DNA from: CAYVBE01 sp964448935
GTDB taxonomy: Bacteria; Planctomycetota; Brocadiia; SM23-32
Direction of reading: 5' to 3'
NCBI GenBank assembly: GCA_964448935.1
Contig: CAYVBE010000033.1
Span: 1 to 27,604, forward strand
Length of the DNA stretch: 27,604 nt
Below the pieces are notes generated by a model that had not been told where the DNA came from, did not search any database, and was given only the letters and a program-made list of their open reading frames with translations. The translations under genes and the position numbers were made by a program. How positions within the stretch are numbered: position 1 is the first letter of the stretch; each line of letters begins with the position of its first letter. Shown here piece by piece: positions 8,318-15,942 of the stretch.

Positions 8318-10003
8318 TCAGAGGCGGCCGGAGCGAACGATGCCCAGGATCAGCCACACGCCCAGCACCATGCCGAACGCGAGACCGGCCAGTCCCAGAA
8401 CGCTGACGTGCCAGCCAAAGATGGTCACCGCCCCGATTTCGGCGCTCAGCAGCGACGAAGAAGCCATGATGACCGCCGCCAGGATGATGCTCAGCGCCAG
8501 GCGGTTACCCGTCCGGTCCAGTTCCTGCAGCGCCTTGTCGAACCCCTCGTGGCGTATGGTAAACTCGAAGAGCCCCTGCCGCAGACGGTGAATCAGGTAG
8601 CGCAGATCGCGGGGGGCCTCCCGCAGAAGCGTGCTCAGGTTATAGGCGCCGGAGGTCAGCATCCGCCGGATGGTGCCGGGCTCCATCTTGCGCCTGACGA
8701 ATTCCCGCCCGTAGGGCCGCGCCAGGTCCGCGATGTTCACCCCGGGGTCAAGCTGGGTCACCAGCCCGCTGATCACCACCAGCGCCCTGCCCATCAGCAC
8801 GAAGTCCCGCGGCACCTCCAGCCGGTAGCGCCGTATGACGCCCATGGTGTCGTTGAACGACTGCTGGAAGTCCATCTTCTCCAGCGGAATGCCGCTGTAG
8901 CGGTCCAGCAGCACCACCAGCTCCTCCTGGAATTCCGAGATGTCGCCGTCCACGGGAAGCTGTCCCAACTCGCCCAGTATCTGGGCCACCAGGTCGAACT
9001 GCTCCTCGCCCAGGGCCAGCAGGCAGACGCCCAGCTTGCTGCGCAGCCGGCGGTTGATGCGGCCGATCAGCCCGAAGTCCAGCAGCGCCACCCGGCGGTC
9101 GGGCATCACCAGGATGTTGCCCGGGTGGGGATCGGCGTGGAAGGTGCCCATGATCAGGAACTGCCGCAGGTAGGCGTCCATCACCGTCCGCGCCAGCTCC
9201 CGTGGCGGTATCGGAGAGGGTTCACCATGGATGATGTCGCTGACGTGGATGCCGTCCAGCCGCCGCATCGTCAACACGCGCCGGGTGCTGTAGTCCCAGT
9301 AGACCTGGGGTATCGCAATCCGCTCCTCGTCGGCGAAAAGCTCGCGGAATTTGTGCGTGTGCGCGGCCTCGGCCACAAAGTCCAGCTCCCGCCGGATGCC
9401 GCGCCCGAACTCCTCCACCAGCATCGGAAGCCGCAGCGGCTCCAGCTCCTCCACCCTCTCGGCCTGTTCCGCCAGAAACCGCAGAATGGCCAGGTCGTCC
9501 TCGATGACGTCCTCAATGCGGGGGCGGCGCACCTTCACGACCACCGGCGTGCCGTCGTGCAGCCGGGCGTCGTGAATCTGTGCGATGGAGCCGCTGGCGC
9601 GCGGCTGCTCGTGGAACCGGCTGAAGACCTCCTCCACCGGCTTGCCCAGCTCCTCCTCCACGATCTCCCGGGACGCTTCAGCCGGGAAGGGAGCCACGTG
9701 ATGGCAGATGCGCTCCAGCTCCCGGATGTATTCCGGCGGCAAGAGGTCGGGGCGGGTAGAGAGCATCTGGCCGAACTTCACGAAGGTGGGGCCCAGCTCC
9801 TCCAGCACCGACGCCAGACGCTCCGGAAGGTCGCGCGGGTGCTCCGCCGCACCAACCCCCGGCAGACGCAGCCAGGGCGGCAGGTATTTCTGCAACTGAA
9901 GCCGGCCCACGAAGAACCCCAGCCCGTGGGAAGCCGCCTTGCGCGCAATATGAGCCACGCGTCGGACGCGCCGCGGTCCCCTCAGGATCGAGCTGACTTT
10001 CAC
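8318..10003 (-). CDS. ubiB: UbiB/AarF (ABC1/ADCK) atypical kinase family protein
   Basis: The 561-residue protein has all the hallmarks of the UbiB/AarF family: the KxGQ motif (KFGQMLSTRPDLLP, Lys76), an alanine-rich-loop equivalent ASGSIAQIH (~136-144), ATP-site lysine in VVVKVRRP (Lys157), catalytic HADPHPGN (289-296) and DFG (309-311). Two hydrophobic helices end the protein (~500-555). Family members support isoprenoid quinone biosynthesis or lipid homeostasis as membrane-bound ATPases or kinases; which applies here is unknown. I chose the GTG at 10003, with GGGGGGA eight bases upstream, over the in-frame ATG at 10042. That ATG lies inside a perfect TATAAT box, so it would probably not be in the transcript made from that promoter. 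If transcription reads through from upstream, 10042 stays possible. Confidence 0.9.
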   Translation of the reverse strand: MKVSSILRGPRRVRRVAHIARKAASHGLGFFVGRLQLQKYLPPWLRLPGVGAAEHPRDLPERLASVLEELGPTFVKFGQMLSTRPDLLPPEYIRELERICHHVAPFPAEASREIVEEELGKPVEEVFSRFHEQPRASGSIAQIHDARLHDGTPVVVKVRRPRIEDVIEDDLAILRFLAEQAERVEELEPLRLPMLVEEFGRGIRRELDFVAEAAHTHKFRELFADEERIAIPQVYWDYSTRRVLTMRRLDGIHVSDIIHGEPSPIPPRELARTVMDAYLRQFLIMGTFHADPHPGNILVMPDRRVALLDFGLIGRINRRLRSKLGVCLLALGEEQFDLVAQILGELGQLPVDGDISEFQEELVVLLDRYSGIPLEKMDFQQSFNDTMGVIRRYRLEVPRDFVLMGRALVVISGLVTQLDPGVNIADLARPYGREFVRRKMEPGTIRRMLTSGAYNLSTLLREAPRDLRYLIHRLRQGLFEFTIRHEGFDKALQELDRTGNRLALSIILAAVIMASSSLLSAEIGAVTIFGWHVSVLGLAGLAFGMVLGVWLILGIVRSGRL

Positions 10004-10040
10004 CGTCTGGTCCCCCCGCTCCAAGTCGCCGGCAGCCGAC

Positions 10041-10069
10041 ATTATATCCGCTGCGCCCGGAGCACAAAA
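10041..10069 (-). promoter_or_regulatory. Candidate promoter of ubiB (consensus TATAAT)
   Basis: Reading the minus strand, TTTTGT (10064-10069) and a perfect TATAAT (10041-10046) are 17 bp apart. The -35 is weak and the -10 is ideal. It sits in the 67 bp between the glycosyltransferase stop and the GTG chosen for ubiB, just after a hairpin at 10074-10089. Confidence 0.5.
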
Positions 10070-10089
10070 GTCAACCGCCCTCAGGCGGT
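10064..10089 (-). terminator. Short hairpin with T4 at the end of the glycosyltransferase gene
   Basis: On the minus strand ACCGCC-TGAG-GGCGGT (10089-10074) forms a perfect 6-bp stem with a four-base loop, immediately before the stop codon. It is followed by TGAC and then TTTT (10069-10066). The stem is GC-rich but the T run is short, so it is a weak or partial intrinsic terminator at best. Confidence 0.35.
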
Positions 10090-10874
10090 CGGAACTCCGG
10101 CGGCTCGCGGCCGTGGTCCAGCTCCCACAACAGCAATTCCCGCATAAAGCGATAATAGGCGCCGGTGCCCGCCACCGCCAGTCCCGGCAGGCCGTCCAGG
10201 AACCCCAGGCACAGCAGGTATTTCTTAAGAAACTCCAGCGGGGGCTTGAACAACAGGTTGCACCAGCCGAACCTTTTGCCCCGCTCGTAGCGGCCCCGCG
10301 CCGCAATGCCCGCGAACTTCGCCGTGTGCCGAACCAGCTCAACCAGCCCGCCCGGAAAGCTCAGGTGCAGGATGTCGCCGTCAAGCTGGCGCACCTCGCC
10401 CGGCACACGGGCGGCGGGATGTGGCGGCGTGCCCACGATCTCCCCCACATCACGCCGGAAAAGGCGCAGCTTGTGCTGCGGGTACCAGCCGCTGTGCCGG
10501 ATCCAGCGGTCCATGAAGAACGTCAGGCGCGGGAAGGCGAATCCGTCGCAATCCGGGCCTTCGGGGTCCTCGAAACAGCACTGTATCTCCCGGTAGGCGG
10601 CCGGCGTCAGGCGCTCGTCGGAGTCCAGCCACAGCACCCAATCGCCCGTCGTCTGCTCGAAAGCGTAGCGGGTCTGCGCCACGTATCCGGCAAACTCCCG
10701 CTGGATGATACGGTCCGTGTACTCCCGGGCGATCTCCACGGTGGCGTCCTCGCTGTAGGAATCCACCACCACCAGTTCGTCCACCCACTTGATACTCTCC
10801 AGGCAGTCGCGCATCGCACCCTCTTCGTTGTAGGAGATGACGAAAGCCGAGATGGTCTTCCCTGCCGGCATCAT
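10071..10874 (-). CDS. Glycosyltransferase family 2 (WaaE/KdtX-like)
   Basis: The 267-residue enzyme has a GT-A fold. The N-terminal strand SAFVISYNEEGAMRDCLESI (9-28) binds the nucleotide sugar, DELVVVDSYSEDAT follows, and WLDSDERLT (82-90) holds the metal-binding DxD (Asp84, Asp86). The region HSGWYPQHKLRLFRRD and the C-terminal FLKKYLLCLGFLDGLPGLAVAG match the WaaE/KdtX-like group, which adds glucose or similar sugars to the lipopolysaccharide core in other Gram-negative bacteria. The acceptor here is not known. There are no clear membrane helices. The start shares ATGA with the stop of the preceding gene, so translation is probably coupled to it; a second Met follows directly at 10871. 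Confidence 0.9.
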   Translation of the reverse strand: MMPAGKTISAFVISYNEEGAMRDCLESIKWVDELVVVDSYSEDATVEIAREYTDRIIQREFAGYVAQTRYAFEQTTGDWVLWLDSDERLTPAAYREIQCCFEDPEGPDCDGFAFPRLTFFMDRWIRHSGWYPQHKLRLFRRDVGEIVGTPPHPAARVPGEVRQLDGDILHLSFPGGLVELVRHTAKFAGIAARGRYERGKRFGWCNLLFKPPLEFLKKYLLCLGFLDGLPGLAVAGTGAYYRFMRELLLWELDHGREPPEFRPPEGG

Positions 10875-13480
10875 GTGCCTCCCCGTGTCTGGCCCATGGC
10901 CATCTGCAGAAGCAGGCGGGCCTGCGTGTTGTCCGGGTCGTTGTCCAGCACCCTCTGCGCCAGCCGTGCCGCGTCGGCGTAGTCTTTGGCCTGCAGCCGC
11001 AGCCGCGCGAGCATCAGAACGTCCAGATTGCCGTGGATGCCGCGCGCGATCATGCCCTCCAGCGTCTCAGCGGCCTTGCGGCGCTGATTGGTGGCCAGCA
11101 GCAGCGCGGCAAGCCGCCTGGACATCTCTGCGGAATCCGGCCGCATCTCCACGGCGCGGCGACAGTGCGGCAGCGCCTCCGCCGGACGCTGCGCGTCCGC
11201 CAGCGCCTCCACAAGCTCCTTGCGCGCCGCGAAGCTGTCCCCCGTGCCCTGAACGCCGCGCTCCAGCACCTCGATTGCCTCATCGTGCAGGCCGAACACG
11301 CGCAGCGCGCGCGCCGCCGCCGTCGGCCCCGCCGTCTGCTCGCCGACCAGCAGGTCCCGGCGCGCAAAAGGACCCTCGACGAATTCCACCAGCGCCCCCC
11401 GCTGCGCCGGATATCCCTGACCCAGCCGCCGGAGCCGGTCCTGCGAGCGGCCGCGATAGAACGCAGCGAACCCCCGCAGCGCGATGAGCCGTTCCCGGTC
11501 GCCGGAGAACTCGATCCTGCCCGGCAGCCCGCCGGGCCCGACCGTGCGATACTGCAGCAGGGCCGCCGCCGAAACGATGTCCGGTGCACGCGCCAGGTCC
11601 CGCGCAAGCCCCGGCGGACGCCCCGGCCTGGACCAGCGATACGGCGCGGCGTCGCGAATCAGGCCCGAAAGCTGCTCCCCCTCCGCCACAAAATCGCTCA
11701 GCACCTCAATCGGCTCCCAGTAGCCGCCGCTCTCCAACCATCCGGCCCCCGGCCCGCCGAACAGCGGCAGCAGCCGCCCGTAAACCAACCGCCTGTCGCC
11801 CCCCGCCACCAACACCGCGCCGCCGTCCCGCACGTAGAGGTCGAACCGCGGGAAGACCTCCTGAAAGGTCGCCAGGTGCCGGCGCAATCCGGTAAGCCCG
11901 CCGGCCCCCACGGGGATCCACATCGCCAGCACGCCGTCCCGGCTCAGCCGCGCCCGCAGGCCCTGCAGCGCCTCCAGAAAGCGAAAACGCATGGGATTGC
12001 CCGCCCCGCAAAGCGGCCCCGGACCGGCGATTATCGCGTCGAATCGCGCACCCCCGGCCGGCGATGTGATCCGGGCCTCACCAGCCAGCAGTTCCACCCC
12101 CCGCGCCATTTCAGGAAGGGCCGGCGCGGCCAGGCCGATGGCCCCCGGCGCATCGCCATACGCAAGGGCCAGCGCCACCAGCAGGCGCAGGTCTTGGCCC
12201 TGCTCCCCCGATGCCGAGACCAGCGCCCCGTTCAGAAACTCCCACCGGCCCTGCGCGTCGGACAGCACAACTGTCTGCCCCCTGCCGTGGGACGCCGCGC
12301 CCTCCACGCTGGCCGACGCCTGCACCCGCCGCTTTAGCCCGGGGTAGCCCGCCCACATGTCGCCCGCCGCCGCCCAGGCCAGCAGCCCGGCCAGCAGTGC
12401 CGCGCCGCCCCAACGCAGAACCCGCCGGCCGCCGCCCCGCGACTGCCACAGGGCCACAACACCCGAGTAACCCAGGCAGAGGCCGAGTGACAGGAGAAGC
12501 GGCGCCGTGTAGGAAGCCCCCAGGAGGCCCGATGCCACTGCCCCGGCGGCAAAGGCCGGCAGGGCGCCCACAAACGGTTCGTCCAGCGCCGGCCCGCTCA
12601 CCACGCCCAGCCCGAACGCCAGCAGCCACACGGGGAAAGCGCGCCCCGCGCTGAGCATCTCGGCGGGCAACTGCATGGCGCCGCTGCCGCTCCACACCAG
12701 GTCCGGAAAAAGCCAGAAAGACCCGCCGCTGAACGCCGCGACAAAGGCGATGCCGCACGCCGCCACCAGGCCCGACGCCGGCGACGAGAAAGGCCCCCGC
12801 AACACGCCGGGCCGCAGGAGCCAGCCCACCGCGAACGCCGCACTCAGCTCCACCCACGCGTAGGGCAACGAGCGCGTGACCGGCAGGTAATTCCGCAGCA
12901 GCATCGCCCCCGCAGCGCCCAGGGCAGCCGCCAGCAGCAGCCTCGGCGCCGGAATCCAGCGCCCCGCCGCCGGATACTCGGAGACCCCACTCCGATCGGC
13001 AAGGCCGCTCCCGATCACGGCCGCCAGCCCCGACGCCACCAGCGGGCCGAGGCCCAGAACGCCCGGCAGCCCGAGGGCGCAAACCACCGCGCCGCAGATG
13101 AGCCCGCCCGCGACGAACGCCGTGCGCCTCCACGCCCCGCTGCACGCCAGCAGCGCAATTCCGGCCACCGCCAGCGGCAGATCGGCCTGCGTCGCCCCCA
13201 TGGGAACCGCCAGCCAGAACAGCCACAGCAGCACCACCGCCGCCGCCGCCGCGGCCCACCGAACCGCGGCGCGCGACCGAATGCGGCCGAACAGTAATGC
13301 CCCGAGCGCCAGGCCCGCAGCCACCGCGCCGATGGCCAGGCCCGGAACGCACAGCGGGGCAACCGAACCGAGTTCCAACCGCGCCAGGACGTAGAACCCG
13401 CACAGAGCCATCCCGAACCCGGACACAAGTGAGGTGATCCGGCCAGAAAACGAGCGTCTGGATGTCTCAGCGGGGTTCAA
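10871..13480 (-). CDS. Polytopic membrane protein with degenerate spermidine-synthase-like domain and C-terminal TPRs
   Basis: The 869-residue protein has three parts. Residues ~12-365 are about ten to twelve hydrophobic helices. Residues ~370-560 resemble the Rossmann domain of membrane-fused spermidine synthases: FDAIIAGPGPL is followed by FLEALQGLRARLSRDGVLAMWIP, in the place of the usual D-x-P strand and 'LxxxGxxxxxxP' end. The glycine-rich SAM-binding motif and the acidic residue that binds the nucleotide ribose are not visible, so it is probably not an active aminopropyltransferase. Residues ~710-865 are TPR-like (AIEVLERGVQ, EALPHCRRAVEMRPDSAEM, ADAARLAQRVLDNDPDNTQA). The start is TTG at 13480 with GGAG four bases upstream, overlapping serS by 14 bp; a GTG at 13426 or ATG at 13411 are alternatives. 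It is coupled to the glycosyltransferase through ATGA. Function unknown. Confidence 0.75.
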   Translation of the reverse strand: MNPAETSRRSFSGRITSLVSGFGMALCGFYVLARLELGSVAPLCVPGLAIGAVAAGLALGALLFGRIRSRAAVRWAAAAAAVVLLWLFWLAVPMGATQADLPLAVAGIALLACSGAWRRTAFVAGGLICGAVVCALGLPGVLGLGPLVASGLAAVIGSGLADRSGVSEYPAAGRWIPAPRLLLAAALGAAGAMLLRNYLPVTRSLPYAWVELSAAFAVGWLLRPGVLRGPFSSPASGLVAACGIAFVAAFSGGSFWLFPDLVWSGSGAMQLPAEMLSAGRAFPVWLLAFGLGVVSGPALDEPFVGALPAFAAGAVASGLLGASYTAPLLLSLGLCLGYSGVVALWQSRGGGRRVLRWGGAALLAGLLAWAAAGDMWAGYPGLKRRVQASASVEGAASHGRGQTVVLSDAQGRWEFLNGALVSASGEQGQDLRLLVALALAYGDAPGAIGLAAPALPEMARGVELLAGEARITSPAGGARFDAIIAGPGPLCGAGNPMRFRFLEALQGLRARLSRDGVLAMWIPVGAGGLTGLRRHLATFQEVFPRFDLYVRDGGAVLVAGGDRRLVYGRLLPLFGGPGAGWLESGGYWEPIEVLSDFVAEGEQLSGLIRDAAPYRWSRPGRPPGLARDLARAPDIVSAAALLQYRTVGPGGLPGRIEFSGDRERLIALRGFAAFYRGRSQDRLRRLGQGYPAQRGALVEFVEGPFARRDLLVGEQTAGPTAAARALRVFGLHDEAIEVLERGVQGTGDSFAARKELVEALADAQRPAEALPHCRRAVEMRPDSAEMSRRLAALLLATNQRRKAAETLEGMIARGIHGNLDVLMLARLRLQAKDYADAARLAQRVLDNDPDNTQARLLLQMAMGQTRGGT

Positions 13481-14744
13481 TTCTCTCCAGACCGCCCATG
13501 TAGGGACGCAGTGCCTCGGGGATAACGACGGAAGCGTCGGCCTGTTGATAGTTCTCCAGCAGCGCGATCATCAGGCGGGGCAGCGCCAGTCCGGAGCCGT
13601 TCAGCGTGTGCACGAACTCCGTGCCGCCCCCCCCCTCGGGCCGGTAGCGGATGTCGGCGCCCCGCGCCTGGAAGTCCCGGAAATTGCTGCAAGAGCTGAC
13701 CTCCAGCCACTCGCCGCAGCCCGCCGCCCACAGTTCGATGTCGAACTTGCGACAGGCAACGAAGCTCAGGTCGCCGGTGCACATCTCTTTGATGCGGTAG
13801 GGGATATCCAGCCGCCGGCAGACCTCCTCGGCGTCGCTCATCAGCTTTTCCAGCTCCTCGTCCGCAGTGCCCGGCTCGACGTACTTCATCAGCTCCACCT
13901 TGTCGAACTGGTGGCCGCGTTTCAGCCCGCGCACCTCCTTGCCGGCGTGCATCTTCTCGCGCCGGAAACACGCCGTGAAGCCCACGTAATGCCTGGGCAA
14001 CTCGTCGGCCTCCAGTATCTCGTCCCGGTGCAGATTGGTCAGCGGCACCTCGGCCGTAGGGATCAGCCACAGGTCTTCCTCGGCGTCGCGGTACAGGTTT
14101 TCCTCGAACTTCGGCAGGTTGCCCGTGCCCACCAGGCACTTGCCCATCACCACGAAGGGCGGATATGCCTCCGTGTAACCGTGCTCGCGCACGTGGAGGT
14201 CGAGCATCCAGTTGATCAGCGCCCGCTGCAGGTGGGCGCCCTCCCGCATGAGCACGTAGAAGCGGGAACCGCTGATCTTGACGCCCCGCTCGAAGTCCAC
14301 TATGCCCAGCTCCGGCGCAAGGTCCCAATGGGGCTTCGGCTCGAAGTCGAACTCCGGCATCTCGCCCCAGGAGCGCACGACCACGTTCTCGCTTTCGTCC
14401 CGCCCCACGGGCACGTCGGGATGGGGGATGTTGGGGATGCACAGCATCAGGTCGTCCAGCTTACCGCGCACCTCTTCGGCCTCGTGGTCCAGCTCCTCGA
14501 TGCGCTGCCCGAGCTGCCTCATGCGGTCAATCAGGGCCTGACGCTCGTCGCCCTCTTCCATGCGGCCGATCTTCTTCGACTCGCGGTTCCGCGTTGCCTT
14601 GAGCTGTTCGGACTCCGTGAGCAGTTCCCTCCATCTCTCGTCCAGCTCGCGCACACGGTCCACGACGGCCGGGTCTTCTCCGACCTTCTCCATGCCCTGG
14701 CGGACCCGTTCGGGCTCTTCGCGGAACAGTTCTATGTCCAGCAT
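13467..14744 (-). CDS. serS: Seryl-tRNA synthetase
   Basis: The 425-residue protein is a complete class II seryl-tRNA synthetase of normal bacterial length. It charges tRNA-Ser (and tRNA-Sec where present). The N-terminal ~30-100 is the long coiled coil that recognises the tRNA variable arm. TAEVPLTNLH (230-239) is the serine-binding TxE loop. Motif 2 is FRREKMHAGKEVRGLKRGHQFDKVE (260-284, containing the ATP-binding arginine), and motif 3 is GSGLALPRLMIALLENYQ (383-400, Arg390). The start ATG at 14744 follows AGAGGAAAG. Gene order is pfk, a 61-bp gap, serS, then the TTG-started membrane protein overlapping by 14 bp. No T-box or other leader was seen in the 61-bp gap. Confidence 0.97.
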   Translation of the reverse strand: MLDIELFREEPERVRQGMEKVGEDPAVVDRVRELDERWRELLTESEQLKATRNRESKKIGRMEEGDERQALIDRMRQLGQRIEELDHEAEEVRGKLDDLMLCIPNIPHPDVPVGRDESENVVVRSWGEMPEFDFEPKPHWDLAPELGIVDFERGVKISGSRFYVLMREGAHLQRALINWMLDLHVREHGYTEAYPPFVVMGKCLVGTGNLPKFEENLYRDAEEDLWLIPTAEVPLTNLHRDEILEADELPRHYVGFTACFRREKMHAGKEVRGLKRGHQFDKVELMKYVEPGTADEELEKLMSDAEEVCRRLDIPYRIKEMCTGDLSFVACRKFDIELWAAGCGEWLEVSSCSNFRDFQARGADIRYRPEGGGGTEFVHTLNGSGLALPRLMIALLENYQQADASVVIPEALRPYMGGLERIEPR

Positions 14745-14805
14745 TTTCTTTCCTCTGAGTCAGGCGAGTAAAGGCAGTCGGTCCGGGAAAGCCGGTGGCA
14801 TTGTC

Positions 14806-15909
14806 CTACTCGTCTCCGAACGACGTGCCGACGGCTCGCGCCGCGGCGACGATGGGCGAATCCTGGGGCACCAGCCGCTGGGAGTCGGCCACCACAGTAA
14901 GCGGCACCGGCACGATATCCGGTCCGTCCACGCCGACCATAACGTTGAAGTTGCCCCTGGCAGCCTCGACGAAAGCGGCGTGGCCCAGTCGTGTGGCCAG
15001 CACCCTGTCGCAGGCAGTCGGGGAGCCGCCTCTCTGCACGTGCCCCAGCACCACGGCGCGGCTCTCGATGGAGGTCCGTTTGCCGATCCGGGAGGCCAGC
15101 CAGACGCCCACTCCGCCCAGCCGCACCTTGTCGTGGCTCTCCTCCACCGTCTGACGCACCACGTAGTCCCCGTCTGGAAGTTTGACACCCTCGGAGACCA
15201 CCACGATGCTGAACCGCTTGCCGAGCCGGCTGCGCTCCTCCACCACCTCGCACACGCGGTCCAGCGTATAGGGTATCTCGGGGATCAATATCACGTCGCC
15301 GCCGCCGGCCATGCCGCCCACCAGGGCCAGCCAGCCCGAGTACCGCCCCATCGTCTCCAGCACCATCGCACGGTGGTGCGACATGGCCGTCGTATGAAGC
15401 CGGTCCACGGCCTCGGTCACCACCTGCACGGCGCTGTCGAACCCGAACGTCACGTCCGTGCCGCAGATGTCGTTGTCAATGGTTTTGGGCACGCCCACCA
15501 CGGGTATTCCCTTCTCGCCCAGCCCGTGGGCGATGCTCAGGGTGCCGTCGCCGCCGATGCAGAACAGCACGTCCAGCCCGGCATCTCTGAAGTTCTGCAC
15601 GGCCTGGTCGGACAGGTCCACGGCCTCCTCCCTGTTGCCCTCCGGCGGGTAGTATTCGAAAGGGTTGGCGCGGTTCGAAGTGCCCAGGATCGTGCCCCCC
15701 GTGGTCAGAATGCCGCTCACGGCCTCGTAGTCCAGACGGATCATCCGGTTCTGCACCAGGCCGTCGTAGCCGTCCAGTATTCCGTACGCCTCGACCCCGT
15801 GTTCCAGCAGGCCGGTCTTGACCACGGCCCGTATGACGGCGTTCAGGCCGGGGCAGTCGCCGCCGCCGGTCAGCACGCCTATGCGCTTGATGGAGCTTGC
15901 CGGACTCAT
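14806..15909 (-). CDS. pfkA: 6-phosphofructokinase (mixed-type, phosphoryl donor uncertain)
   Basis: The 367-residue protein is a PfkA-superfamily enzyme. GGGDCPGLNAVIR (15-27) begins the nucleotide site, GGDGT is at 119-123 and PKTIDND at 141-147 with catalytic Asp145. METMGRYSGW-type residues are at 186-193 and the C-terminal HVQRGGSPTACDR at 290-302. Gly122 is the residue found in ATP-dependent enzymes; pyrophosphate-dependent ones usually have Asp there. Lys142 in PKTIDND, however, is the residue usual in pyrophosphate-dependent enzymes; E. coli has Gly. The combination belongs to the mixed 'group III' family, so the donor (ATP or PPi) cannot be assigned from these residues alone. The start follows AGAGG. 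It lies 33 bp after the DHH-like gene. Confidence 0.93.
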   Translation of the reverse strand: MSPASSIKRIGVLTGGGDCPGLNAVIRAVVKTGLLEHGVEAYGILDGYDGLVQNRMIRLDYEAVSGILTTGGTILGTSNRANPFEYYPPEGNREEAVDLSDQAVQNFRDAGLDVLFCIGGDGTLSIAHGLGEKGIPVVGVPKTIDNDICGTDVTFGFDSAVQVVTEAVDRLHTTAMSHHRAMVLETMGRYSGWLALVGGMAGGGDVILIPEIPYTLDRVCEVVEERSRLGKRFSIVVVSEGVKLPDGDYVVRQTVEESHDKVRLGGVGVWLASRIGKRTSIESRAVVLGHVQRGGSPTACDRVLATRLGHAAFVEAARGNFNVMVGVDGPDIVPVPLTVVADSQRLVPQDSPIVAAARAVGTSFGDE

Positions 15910-15942
15910 GCTTTGCCTCTTTGCTCGCGTCTATGTTGCGGT

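Noticed and set aside
5490..8591. A very long open frame on the + strand opposite the DUF4432 and YihY genes
   Set aside because: Its sequence is glutamine/proline/arginine-rich nonsense caused by high GC; the minus-strand genes have clear family motifs and ribosome-binding sites.
10041..10043. ATG of ubiB at 10042
   Set aside because: It lies inside a perfect TATAAT box and has no ribosome-binding site; GTG 10003 fits the family N-terminus.
14745..14805. Hairpin CCGG-GAAAG-CCGG between pfk and serS
   Set aside because: Only a four-base stem and no T run on either strand; not a credible terminator.
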